From: Aved-18 sp964606665
GTDB taxonomy: Bacteria; Cyanobacteriota; Vampirovibrionia; Obscuribacterales; Obscuribacteraceae
Direction of reading: 5' to 3'
Assembly: GCA_964606665.1 (NCBI GenBank)
Contig: CAZSHS010000002.1
Coordinates: forward strand, 62,001 to 126,000
Length of the DNA stretch: 64,000 nt
Shown piece after piece: positions 38,228 to 46,625 of this stretch. The first letter of the stretch is position 1. Each line of letters starts with the position of its first letter. A program made the translations under genes and the position numbers. The notes beneath the pieces were generated by a model, which worked only from the letters and a program-made list of their open reading frames with translations, was not told the DNA's origin and did not search any database.

Positions 38228-38755
38228 TTATTCTTGCCTCAATGAAAACTTTTCTATTATTTTGTATGACTTAAAATCGCTCTTCACAAGCGCGACTTCG
38301 TTTAGAGCTTGAATTAATGGAAGTTTTTCTGATTTGAACTGAATTTCGTCGTTGCTTTTATTTTTGAATCGAGCAATAGTTATGTGCGGTCTAAAATGAG
38401 CGTGCTGCTCACCGGGATTTGAAAGTAATGGCCCCAGTCTTTTCTGCATTTGCTCCACAGAATCAATAAATTCACTGGGTGGAGTCGATGATTCAAGCAC
38501 CCCGACTCTTGGTCGCATAGATGATGGCCAGATTGAAAATTTATCGTATGTAATATTTTGAGATTTGCAGTTCGAGGCTGTTTCTTCAAGTATCTGCAAA
38601 ATTTCCGCTTCGAGTTCTTTACTGCAGTCACCCAAAAACATCCAAGTTAAATGCCATTTATCGGAACTGACAAAAGACTTGTTTGAATCTAAAAGAGACG
38701 CTAGGAAATCTTTTTCAGCTTCATTTAAAAATGTGGCAATAAACAGTCTATTCAT
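38228..38755 (-). CDS. thpR: RNA 2',3'-cyclic phosphodiesterase (2H family)
   Basis: A 175-residue two-histidine phosphoesterase that opens 2',3'-cyclic phosphates to 2'-phosphates, formerly called 2'-5' RNA ligase. Both HxT motifs are present: H35-x-T37 in KWHLTWMFLG and H124-x-T126 in FRPHITIARF. RLFIATFL is the usual start. The first 8 bases overlap the end of the upstream gene, indicating coupled translation in the long minus-strand run from mfd. Confidence 0.92.
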   Translation of the reverse strand: MNRLFIATFLNEAEKDFLASLLDSNKSFVSSDKWHLTWMFLGDCSKELEAEILQILEETASNCKSQNITYDKFSIWPSSMRPRVGVLESSTPPSEFIDSVEQMQKRLGPLLSNPGEQHAHFRPHITIARFKNKSNDEIQFKSEKLPLIQALNEVALVKSDFKSYKIIEKFSLRQE

Positions 38756-40427
38756 AACAAAGCTCTACTAATAATGGCGAATGATCTGAACCTACTGGCT
38801 TAAGCAATTTTCTGTTTGTAGTTATAAACTCACTTGCGTGCAATAAATGATCTATTGGAAATAATGGCACTGGCCAATGCAATGACCATGTTGGTTGGAT
38901 ACCAAATCCACGCTCTGAATCTTGCAGTCCGCTTTTAGAGAGCAGCTTATCAAAATAAGGTGAAAAGGGTGTGCAGTTGAGATCGCCAATCAAAATACAC
39001 GGCAATGACTGTGTGTTTATAGATTCAGCTATCGAGTCAAGTTCGTCGTTGCGAAAAGTGGTGCCTGGCTTTGGCACTTTTGGATGGCATAATACGAAAT
39101 GAGTCTTATGCTCTGGAAAATCAATATCTGCTTCGATTCTGGTGCGCATACTCGATGGAAACTGAATAGTCTTTTTGTTATCGAGCTTGTATTTGCTAAA
39201 AAGTGCAACTCCGCCATATCGTGGCTCCAGCACTGAATCATGAGTTATATAGTACGGATACTTTTCTTTTAGTGCTTCAACTAATTTTTGCTCCCACGTT
39301 TGAGTTACTTCCGATAGACCAATTACATCGGCATTCGATTTTTCTATCGCATCAAGCACTTCTTTGTAATTGCGATTCTTGCCACCCCACAAGTTCATTT
39401 GCAAAACTGATACTTTCTTTGCATAGTTTCCTCTGGAAACAGGCATATAAAGCGGCGCAATGGCGGCTGCGCTTAAGAAGCAAAACACAAGTGATATAGC
39501 AGTCCACATTCTATTGCGGCACGAAATGAGCATTATTGCTATAAACAACAAACCAATAAAATAAAGAAAGCGCAAATGACTTAAGAGCTCAAAAATATCG
39601 TTTGCTGCGCCAAAGAAGCCGAGCACCGATGCACCACCTACAATGATAGTAAGCAATATCAAACTCTTGTTCCAGAGCGAGGCACGCATTTTTCTTCCTA
39701 CTACAACCAGAGCAATTAAAATAGCAAAGTCACGCAAAAAGTGAAAAAGACTATAGACTCCTATATTTTTTAGAGTCGCTATATCGAGAGTAGGAGCGTT
39801 TGTAAGCTCAGGCAAAGCTTCAATTAAGACTGCTACCAAAGTAAGAATTAGAAACGCAACCCAGCGTAAGGATTTGCGCCAGGTAATTTTAATTGGTTCG
39901 TTTAGCTCTTTACTCAGTCGCTTCTGATACCAGAGCGCCAGTATCAATAATCCGATGGCTGAGCCTGTGTATTGAAAAATAGAATAAGTCATAATTCCAT
40001 GCCCATTAAAATAGCCTATTGAGCTTTGCAAGAGTGGAATTCTATCGACGAAAAAGCCATGAGCATGAGTGAAACTGTCCCAGATGATATGAGTCCAGAT
40101 TCCAATTAAGAAAGACAATACAAGTGCCAGAAAACTAGATTTCTGAGCGAAGCCATTAACCAGCGCTTTGTCGAATGGCTCGAATAATAGCTCAGCGATT
40201 GGCACGCTATAAAAGCGCAACACCACATACGATATCAGGCATACAGGAAGACTTATTAAAACTGAGCCAGGCAAAGTGTGCCCATAAGCTCCAACATTCC
40301 AGAAATTGAGAAAATAAAAGAAATCAGGGCTTATACTACCCAACACGAGCGCGGCAAAATTGAAACGCTGTGGACAAAAGCGACGAAAAGGCAATACGGC
40401 TGCGGGATGAGCTAATGTAAAAGGCAA
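38748..40427 (-). CDS. Fusion of DUF4184 membrane domain and endonuclease/exonuclease/phosphatase domain
   Basis: 559 residues. The N-terminus MPFTLAHPAAVLPFRRFCP is the usual DUF4184 opening, which supports the TTG start, and HIIWDSFTHAHGFF is its His-containing block. About eight membrane helices run to residue ~325. From ~335 a complete EEP (exonuclease-endonuclease-phosphatase) domain follows: VLQMNLWGGKNRN, VIGLSEVTQTWE, RYGGVALFSKY, GDLNCTPFSP and GSDHSPLLVEL carry the metal and catalytic residues. EEP domains in such settings cleave phosphodiesters or phospholipids. The topology would place the EEP domain on one face of the membrane. It lies between the TPR gene (6-base gap) and thpR (8-base overlap). 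Confidence 0.82.
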   Translation of the reverse strand: MPFTLAHPAAVLPFRRFCPQRFNFAALVLGSISPDFFYFLNFWNVGAYGHTLPGSVLISLPVCLISYVVLRFYSVPIAELLFEPFDKALVNGFAQKSSFLALVLSFLIGIWTHIIWDSFTHAHGFFVDRIPLLQSSIGYFNGHGIMTYSIFQYTGSAIGLLILALWYQKRLSKELNEPIKITWRKSLRWVAFLILTLVAVLIEALPELTNAPTLDIATLKNIGVYSLFHFLRDFAILIALVVVGRKMRASLWNKSLILLTIIVGGASVLGFFGAANDIFELLSHLRFLYFIGLLFIAIMLISCRNRMWTAISLVFCFLSAAAIAPLYMPVSRGNYAKKVSVLQMNLWGGKNRNYKEVLDAIEKSNADVIGLSEVTQTWEQKLVEALKEKYPYYITHDSVLEPRYGGVALFSKYKLDNKKTIQFPSSMRTRIEADIDFPEHKTHFVLCHPKVPKPGTTFRNDELDSIAESINTQSLPCILIGDLNCTPFSPYFDKLLSKSGLQDSERGFGIQPTWSLHWPVPLFPIDHLLHASEFITTNRKLLKPVGSDHSPLLVELCYE

Positions 40428-40433
40428 CGAACT

Positions 40434-41312
40434 CTATTTGTCGTCAGCGGTCCTGAAGCCGAGCTTTCTAGCTGTTTCCATATCTTTGTCTGATTTAGCT
40501 TGCAAAGTCTCAGAGCGATTGAAATAAGCAGCGCCTAAAGTCTTGTTGAGTGCAATTGCTTTGTCGAAGTCTGCCATGGATTCATCCAGTTCGCCCAGGT
40601 GACGCAGCGCATGACCACGGTTGAGATAGGCTTTGGCAGAACCCGGATTCAATTCGATTGCTTTGTTAGCATCTTGAATGGCTGCTTTGTAATTTTTGAG
40701 CCCGATATTTGTGTGCGAGCGATTGACATAAGCTGGTGCAAATTCTGGATTTGTTTTGATCGCTAGATTGCAATCGGCAAGCGCAGCTTCATGGTTGCCC
40801 AATTTGTTGTGGGCGTGAGCGCGGTTGGTGTATGCAAGAACCAATTTTGAATTGAGCTTTATGGCTTTGTCACAGTCAGCAATTGCTGCTTTGTAGTTGC
40901 GCATCACGTTATATGCCCATGAGCGGTTGGCGTAAGCCACTGCCATATTTGAATCAAGCGCGATTGCTTTGTCGAGGTCTTTTAGAGCTTCGCTTGTTTT
41001 GCCAAGTAACATGTGGGTGTTACCACGGTTGGCATAGGCTAAAGCGTAGTTTGGATCAAGCTTGATTGCTTCGTTGAACTTTTCAAGCGCCTGGAGTGGG
41101 TGCTCGTACATTCCAAGTTTGGTGCCTTCTTTGTTAGCGTTATACGCATCGGCATTTACTTTTGTAGCAGTCTTCTTTACTTCTACTTTTTCCTTAGTAA
41201 CTTTGACTGTTGTTTTTTCAGTCTTCCCTTTTTTTGCTTCGGCTGAGTTAACAGACAGGAGCAAAGAAGCGCAGGACAAACTTAAAACGAACAAACCCGA
41301 CTTAGACAACAT
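40434..41312 (-). CDS. Exported TPR protein
   Basis: A 292-residue protein from the ATG at 41312 (GAGG 9 bases before), opening a signal peptide MLSKSGLFVLSLSCASLLLS…SAEA. A TTG at 41327 adds five residues. A Lys/Thr/Val-rich stalk (KTTVKVTKEKVEVKKTATKV) follows, then about six 34-residue TPRs with highly regular consensus (LAYANRGNTHMLLGKTSEAL; VAYANRSWAYNVMRNYKAAI; KAYLNRGHALRHLGELDESM). It probably acts in the periplasm as a protein-interaction scaffold. It is read between the SurA-like gene and the DUF4184 fusion in one minus-strand run. Confidence 0.85.
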   Translation of the reverse strand: MLSKSGLFVLSLSCASLLLSVNSAEAKKGKTEKTTVKVTKEKVEVKKTATKVNADAYNANKEGTKLGMYEHPLQALEKFNEAIKLDPNYALAYANRGNTHMLLGKTSEALKDLDKAIALDSNMAVAYANRSWAYNVMRNYKAAIADCDKAIKLNSKLVLAYTNRAHAHNKLGNHEAALADCNLAIKTNPEFAPAYVNRSHTNIGLKNYKAAIQDANKAIELNPGSAKAYLNRGHALRHLGELDESMADFDKAIALNKTLGAAYFNRSETLQAKSDKDMETARKLGFRTADDK

Positions 41313-41359
41313 TCTTGATATCCTCAATTAACTTTGGATGCAAGGCACATTATGCCAGA

Positions 41360-42400
41360 TTATCCACCAGAAAAGGAGAGACAGTCAGAGAATTCTTTTG
41401 CTACGTCCAGGCTCTTTACTTCTTGCTGTTTGGCTATCCACTGCTTGATTATTGCCTCTTTGCTTTTGGCGATGAGCGAAGCTTTTAATCCATCTTTGAT
41501 CTCAGAAAATGGAACCACATCTTTAGGTCTGTTAATCAGTTTTATTACATGCCAGCCGTAAGGCGTTTCAATTAATTGTGGATAAATTTGATTCGGCTGC
41601 ATCGCTTTGAGCGCTTTAGAAATAGGAGCGAATACTTCATTCGATTCAAGCTCGCTTTGAGACATATAGCCCATGTCTCCGCCCGACTTAGCTTGTTTTG
41701 CTTCACGGTCGTCCGTGTCTTCGTTTGCCAGTTTGGAGAAATCGGAGCCAGAGAGAGCTTTGCGCAAATCATACAGAGCTTTCTTTTGCTGAATCACTTC
41801 ACCGTCTTCTAATTTTTTAGCAATTTCTGCATCTGTAATTTTGGGATCGGCAGCCTTTATATAAGCAATCATATTGGGATTTCGCTTCAATTCAGCCTTG
41901 GGCGAAGCAAAAAATATTTGAGCCCAGTGCACAAGTCCTTCGCCTTTGAATCTTTCTTTTTCTTGGACATAAAAATCGAATACATCTTTATTTGTGATGC
42001 GAACCTCGGACAAAATCTTATCTTGCATAGCTTCTGCAAGACCTTCTTTGATGATTTGTTCTTGCAATTGAGTTGGTGTGATGTCGGTCACTTTCAAGAT
42101 TTCTTGATACTCGTCTGAGCCTTTATAATCAACATAATTGCTATAGGCAGCTTTGGCAAGACCGGCTTGATATGCGCCGTCTATCAATAGACACTTAGTT
42201 ATAAGTTGATTTAAACAAGACTGCTCGACTGTAGAAGTTATTACTTTTATAGCCAGTCCCATTTGCAAAACTTGCTTATCAAAATCGGCAATAGAAATAC
42301 TCTGGTCTTTTATTCTTTCAAAGCAGTAATCATCAGGAATAGGTAAATTTAGTATTGAATAATATTGATTAACTAAAACTTTGTATTCATTGAAATCTTC
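41360..42400 (-). CDS. Parvulin-type peptidyl-prolyl isomerase, SurA/PrsA-like (5' end lost in gap)
   Basis: A foldase for exported proteins. From the gap edge the frame is open (EDFNEYKVLVNQYYSILN …), passes TTG 42268 and runs to 41360. It has a SurA-N-like helical part (ITPTQLQEQIIKEGLAEAM, ITNKDVFDFYVQEKERF), then a parvulin rotamase domain with HWAQIFFASP, SGGDMGYMSQSELES and ETPYGWHVIKLINRP. No signal peptide is in this part, so it must come from upstream of the gap, either from the 42411-42903 piece or from a lost second copy. The C-terminal tail is Lys/Ala-rich. It is part of the mfd run. Confidence 0.83.
   Translation of the reverse strand, partial: EDFNEYKVLVNQYYSILNLPIPDDYCFERIKDQSISIADFDKQVLQMGLAIKVITSTVEQSCLNQLITKCLLIDGAYQAGLAKAAYSNYVDYKGSDEYQEILKVTDITPTQLQEQIIKEGLAEAMQDKILSEVRITNKDVFDFYVQEKERFKGEGLVHWAQIFFASPKAELKRNPNMIAYIKAADPKITDAEIAKKLEDGEVIQQKKALYDLRKALSGSDFSKLANEDTDDREAKQAKSGGDMGYMSQSELESNEVFAPISKALKAMQPNQIYPQLIETPYGWHVIKLINRPKDVVPFSEIKDGLKASLIAKSKEAIIKQWIAKQQEVKSLDVAKEFSDCLSFSGG
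42277..42310 (-). repeat. 34-bp repeat, copy 1 (other copy at 42411-42444)
   Basis: 33 of 34 bases match 42411-42444 at the far side of the scaffold gap. It encodes KDQSISIADFD here and KDQNISIADFD in the other copy. It is consistent with tandem paralogs or an unresolved assembly overlap. Confidence 0.85.
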
Positions 42401-42410
42401 NNNNNNNNNN
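42401..42410. other. Scaffold gap of 10 N
   Basis: Ten N, likely a minimum-size placeholder. The flanking coding pieces are in different frames across it (10 is 1 modulo 3, an intact join needs 2), so the real missing length is not 10. Confidence 0.95.
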
Positions 42411-42903
42411 TATCAAAATCGGCAATAGAAATATTCTGGTCTTTGAGTGTTTTTTCAAGACTGGCTCCACCACGCTGATGAGCCATCGAAATAAGCTTAG
42501 ATTCCTCGTCTTTGGTCAAACTAATATTAAGTCTTTTAGCTTGCTCAACCATCCTCTGTTCCATGCCTGGAGTTTGATTGAGCAATAATTTCATTTGAGC
42601 TTGCATTGCTTTGAATGAATTTTTGAAGTCGCCTACGTTGACGCTTTCGTTGCCAATCTTGAATATGACAATTTGATCGCCAAGATTTTCTTTGCGTATT
42701 TTTTCAATCAGACTGGACTTAAATTCTAAATTGCCAATCTTGCCAGAGTAAAAATCTACTGCCGATTTTTGGTTAGTTGCGTTATTGGTGGCACTGAGTT
42801 TGGTATCAGCGTTATCTAAATTTTTGGTGGCACAACCGGCAAAAGCGAAAAGAACCCCAAGTGTAAATGCGGTCGATTTAGTAAATATATTTTTTTGCAT
42901 CAT
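42411..42903 (-). CDS. SurA/PrsA-like foldase lipoprotein, N-terminal part (3' end lost in gap)
   Basis: Starts at an ATG that overlaps the mfd stop by 4 bases. FTLGVLFAFAGC is a lipoprotein signal with lipobox FAGC. An Asn/Thr/Ser-rich linker follows, then a SurA-N-like helical domain (IGNESVNVGDFKNSFKAM, NQTPGMEQRMVEQAKRLNIS, LTKDEESKLISMAHQRGG). The chain reaches KDQNISIADFD at the gap. It is either the N-terminus of the parvulin at 41360-42400 or the remains of a separate tandem paralog. See the repeat at 42277-42310. Confidence 0.78.
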
Positions 42904-45900
42904 GTCGTTTTTGCAGCACCAAAAGAGAGCATCGAAGAGATTAATTCAATCAGCAAGTTTAACTGTTCAACAGCCGATAGTCCATCCACCTTTACAATTA
43001 CCGACGGTTGAGCACCCTGCCCACCTGCTTGCCCAGGCTTGTAAGTGGTAAGCCGACTCAAGTGTTTTGGCAATTTATTTTGAATTGGCAGCCATTGTTG
43101 CAGGCGATAACTGACAGATAATCTAATGCCCTGGAAGTCCGGCTTAATGGCTGAAATGTTGGCATCACTTGCAAGCATACGCAGTTTCACTACGTCCATG
43201 AGTTGCTGAGCTTCATCTGGAATTTTACCAAATCGATCACGCCACTCAGAGTTAATAAGCTCAAGTTCGCGCATGGTCACAACATCGGCAAGACGTTTGT
43301 ATTCTATTAGTCTTTGTCTATTGTCTTGAACATAAGTTTCAGGCAGATAGGCAGTGACGTTAAGGTCAATTTGGCTGTCTAGTGTCGCTGAGCGAGGCGC
43401 GCCCTTAAGCTCAGAGACGGATTCATCTAATAGTTTGCAATACAGGTCATAACCGACCGATACCATGTGACCGTGCTGTTCGGCACCAAGTATGTTGCCT
43501 ACGCCGCGAATTTCCATGTCGCGCATTGCAATCATATAACCAGATCCAAGCGAAGTGAATTCGCGAACAGCCTTTAGTCTGCTTTGAGCCTGATCGCTCA
43601 AAATTTTCTGCGGTTTATAAAGACAATAACAATAAGCTTGTACATCGCTTCTACCAACACGTCCACGCAATTGATAAAGTTGCGCCAGACCGAATTTGTC
43701 GGCGTCATCTATTATTATGGTGTTGCTATTTGGAATATCAAGACCGGATTCAATGATAGTAGTACATACCAAAATATCGAACTCATGAGCGTTGAATGCA
43801 AGCATCACATTTTCAAGTTCGTGCTCGGGCATTTGACCATGACCAATATTTATGCGTGCTTCTGGCACCAGGTCTTTTAATTCCATTGCCACTTGCTCGA
43901 TGGATTCGACTCTATTATGGACGAAATAAATTTGACCGCCACGCTCTAACTCGTGCAAAATCGCAGTTCTAACAAGAGGCAATTTATATTCGCCCACAAA
44001 TGTTTTAACCGGGTTTCGATTACTTGGTGGCGTACTTATATTAGATAAGTCGCGCACTCCAGATAGTGCCATATGCAATGTTCTTGGAATGGGCGTAGCA
44101 GACATGGTAAGCACGTCTACAGCCACTCTTAACTGTTTGAGTTTTTCTTTGTGCGCAACACCAAATCTGTGCTCTTCGTCAATTACGACTAAGCCTAGAT
44201 CTTTAAATGACATGTCTTTTTGCAGCATTCTATGCGTGCCAACAACCACATCGCACTCACCTGTGCCAAGACGGCGAACCACTTCGCGCTGCTCTTTTGG
44301 TGTTCTAAATCTATTGAGCAAACCTACTCTAATTGGATAAGCGGCAAATCTGTCACTGATATTATTGAAGTGTTGTTGCGCAAGAATTGTGGTGGGAACA
44401 AGCACTGCAGCTTGCTTGCCAGACATGACCATTTTAAAAATGCCGCGAATAGCAAATTCGGTCTTACCAAATCCAACATCTCCCAGAATAAGTCTGTCCA
44501 TTGGCTTATCTGATTCGAGATCTTTTTTGACATCCATAATAGCTTGCCATTGATCTGGTGTTTCCTCAAATGGAAATCCTTCTTCCATTTCGTACTGCCA
44601 TGGGGTATCTGGCAAACTTTGAAAACCGACTTGTTTGGCTCTTAGTGCATACAAATTGACCAGGTCTTCGGCAATACGACGGACCGATTTTTTGACTTTC
44701 TTTTTAGTGTTCTCCCACTCGGAGCCACCTAATTTAGATAATCTTGGTGCGTGATCGCCAGCACCTCTGTAGCGCGACAACATGTGTATCTGGTCTACAG
44801 GCACGTATAATTTGTCATCGCCAGAATATTGAACTGTCAGATATTCTCTTTGTTGATTGTCTACTGTAAGTCGCTGGATTCCGGTAAATTGTCCAATGCC
44901 CTGCTTAATATGGACTACATAATCGCCTACAGTGAGATCTGCTACAGAAGTGAATTTCTCGACGTTTTTCTCGACTGCGTTTTTTCGATAAACTGTTGGC
45001 TTGCGCTTCAAACCAAACATTTCACCATCAGTGATACTAACTATATTTTCTTCTTCAAGCGAAAATCCATGGATAAATCCATTGCGAGTGACAAAAACTT
45101 TTCCTGAATGGCCTGTATCTTGCACATCAGTTTGAACAGGTGTGGCATCATCTGACGTGGGCAAATAAGTGGCAAGACAATCCCATTCACGCAAAAGTCC
45201 CATCAAACGTTGTGGTTGGTCAGTCGAAATTATTATTGCTTTGCCGGCAGCACGAGCTTCTTTCACCCGAGTCATCACTTTGCTCATATCGTTACCGAAT
45301 TTTTGAATCGGTACAGAATTGAAATCAATCACCATTTTTTGAGCGGATTCAGAACCTGCAAGTTCTGGATCAAAAATTGGCAAACTGGACAAATAGGCTT
45401 TCTGGAACGGCTTTAATTGCTCAACTACGTCTTGTTGTTCAAGATGCAATTTGCGAGGCAAGGGCAATAGTCGCCCTGTTTCAAGACCTTCCTGGACATT
45501 TCTTTCGATTTTCTCTTCAAATGAAGAGAGACTTTGTGCAATAGAATCATATTCGTCTATGGCAAGTATTGCATCGGCAGGCAAATAATCTATCAGAGTG
45601 GCAAACTTGTCAGATATATATGGTGCGTAATATTCAATTGATTCTGGATAAGCACCAGATTCGATGGCTTCTAAATCGCCATCCATAATTGAGCGCAGCG
45701 TATCTCCTGGATTAGGCTCAAGTTTGGCGATTGCAATTTTTGCCGCTTCGCGCAGACGCTCTGCTAGTTTGGTGCGCGAGTCTTCGTGTTCATCTAGAAC
45801 TATCCACCAGCGAGGCGGAATTTCAAGCACTTTATTCTCTTCAAAAGAGCGCTGATTATCTATATTGAAGAGTCTTATAGACTCAACTTCATCTCCAAAT

Positions 45901-46529
45901 AATTCGACCCGCACAGGCGGTCCTGAACTTGGATAAATATCGACGATATCACCCCTGATACTAAATTCGCCGCGCAGTGTAACAAGAGTCTCGCGGCTAT
46001 AGCCAAGTTTTACTAAATCAGTAGCAAGCTTGTCTGTGTTTATATTCTCGCCAACTTTAAGCCGGACTGTGTTGCGCGACAATGTATCGGCATCGAGCAC
46101 TCGTTGCATCAACGCACGCGCCGCCACAATAATTACATAGGGCTCACTTTGCTCGTTATTTTTCAAATCAGAAAGCGTACGCAACACTTCCATCTGGGCA
46201 GCCACGTTATCTGGTCCGCTCAACACCTGCTCATATGGCGACACTTCAGAGGCTGGATACCAGAGCACTTTGAAGCGAGAAAGATTGGTAAATTCTTGAT
46301 GATAATGCGCAGCGCTATGATTATCCTGACATATCATCACAAGCGGCTTTTTAACCTGGTGTTGCATAACCGACAAAATTAAAGTTTTTGCCGAGTCGGT
46401 CAGACCAGAAATATTTAGCTCGTTACCCTTCGCCTCTTTAGAACTGTTGACGCGTGTTATTAGACGGGCAAACTTAGGACTGTTCAGGAAAAGCTCATAA
46501 AGAGATGCCGCTAGAGGATTATTGCGCAT
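42900..46529 (-). CDS. mfd: Transcription-repair coupling factor
   Basis: Mfd removes RNA polymerase stalled at DNA lesions and recruits UvrA. About 1209 residues. The UvrB-like N-terminal module (KPLVMICQDNHSAAHYHQEF; RGDIVDIYPSSGPPVRVELF) comes first, then the CarD-like RNA-polymerase interaction domain (VGDYVVHIKQGIGQFTGIQ), then RecG-like translocase motors with Walker A GDVGFGKTEFA, the DEEH box DEEHRFGVAHKEKL, SATPIPRTLHMAL and QLRGRVGRSDVQAY, and a C-terminal UvrA-interacting part. The ATG at 46529 (MRNNPLAASLYELF) is preferred; a TTG at 46553 adds eight residues. The stop overlaps the next start by 4 bases. UvrC is encoded further on in this window. Confidence 0.97.
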   Translation of the reverse strand: MRNNPLAASLYELFLNSPKFARLITRVNSSKEAKGNELNISGLTDSAKTLILSVMQHQVKKPLVMICQDNHSAAHYHQEFTNLSRFKVLWYPASEVSPYEQVLSGPDNVAAQMEVLRTLSDLKNNEQSEPYVIIVAARALMQRVLDADTLSRNTVRLKVGENINTDKLATDLVKLGYSRETLVTLRGEFSIRGDIVDIYPSSGPPVRVELFGDEVESIRLFNIDNQRSFEENKVLEIPPRWWIVLDEHEDSRTKLAERLREAAKIAIAKLEPNPGDTLRSIMDGDLEAIESGAYPESIEYYAPYISDKFATLIDYLPADAILAIDEYDSIAQSLSSFEEKIERNVQEGLETGRLLPLPRKLHLEQQDVVEQLKPFQKAYLSSLPIFDPELAGSESAQKMVIDFNSVPIQKFGNDMSKVMTRVKEARAAGKAIIISTDQPQRLMGLLREWDCLATYLPTSDDATPVQTDVQDTGHSGKVFVTRNGFIHGFSLEEENIVSITDGEMFGLKRKPTVYRKNAVEKNVEKFTSVADLTVGDYVVHIKQGIGQFTGIQRLTVDNQQREYLTVQYSGDDKLYVPVDQIHMLSRYRGAGDHAPRLSKLGGSEWENTKKKVKKSVRRIAEDLVNLYALRAKQVGFQSLPDTPWQYEMEEGFPFEETPDQWQAIMDVKKDLESDKPMDRLILGDVGFGKTEFAIRGIFKMVMSGKQAAVLVPTTILAQQHFNNISDRFAAYPIRVGLLNRFRTPKEQREVVRRLGTGECDVVVGTHRMLQKDMSFKDLGLVVIDEEHRFGVAHKEKLKQLRVAVDVLTMSATPIPRTLHMALSGVRDLSNISTPPSNRNPVKTFVGEYKLPLVRTAILHELERGGQIYFVHNRVESIEQVAMELKDLVPEARINIGHGQMPEHELENVMLAFNAHEFDILVCTTIIESGLDIPNSNTIIIDDADKFGLAQLYQLRGRVGRSDVQAYCYCLYKPQKILSDQAQSRLKAVREFTSLGSGYMIAMRDMEIRGVGNILGAEQHGHMVSVGYDLYCKLLDESVSELKGAPRSATLDSQIDLNVTAYLPETYVQDNRQRLIEYKRLADVVTMRELELINSEWRDRFGKIPDEAQQLMDVVKLRMLASDANISAIKPDFQGIRLSVSYRLQQWLPIQNKLPKHLSRLTTYKPGQAGGQGAQPSVIVKVDGLSAVEQLNLLIELISSMLSFGAAKTT

Positions 46530-46625
46530 GTAATTGGACGGGGCTACTCTCAAGAGTTAAACGCCTATATTATTGATAAGCATGAGAGCTTAAAGAGCGA
46601 ATCTTGTATATTAGCATAAGCAAAG

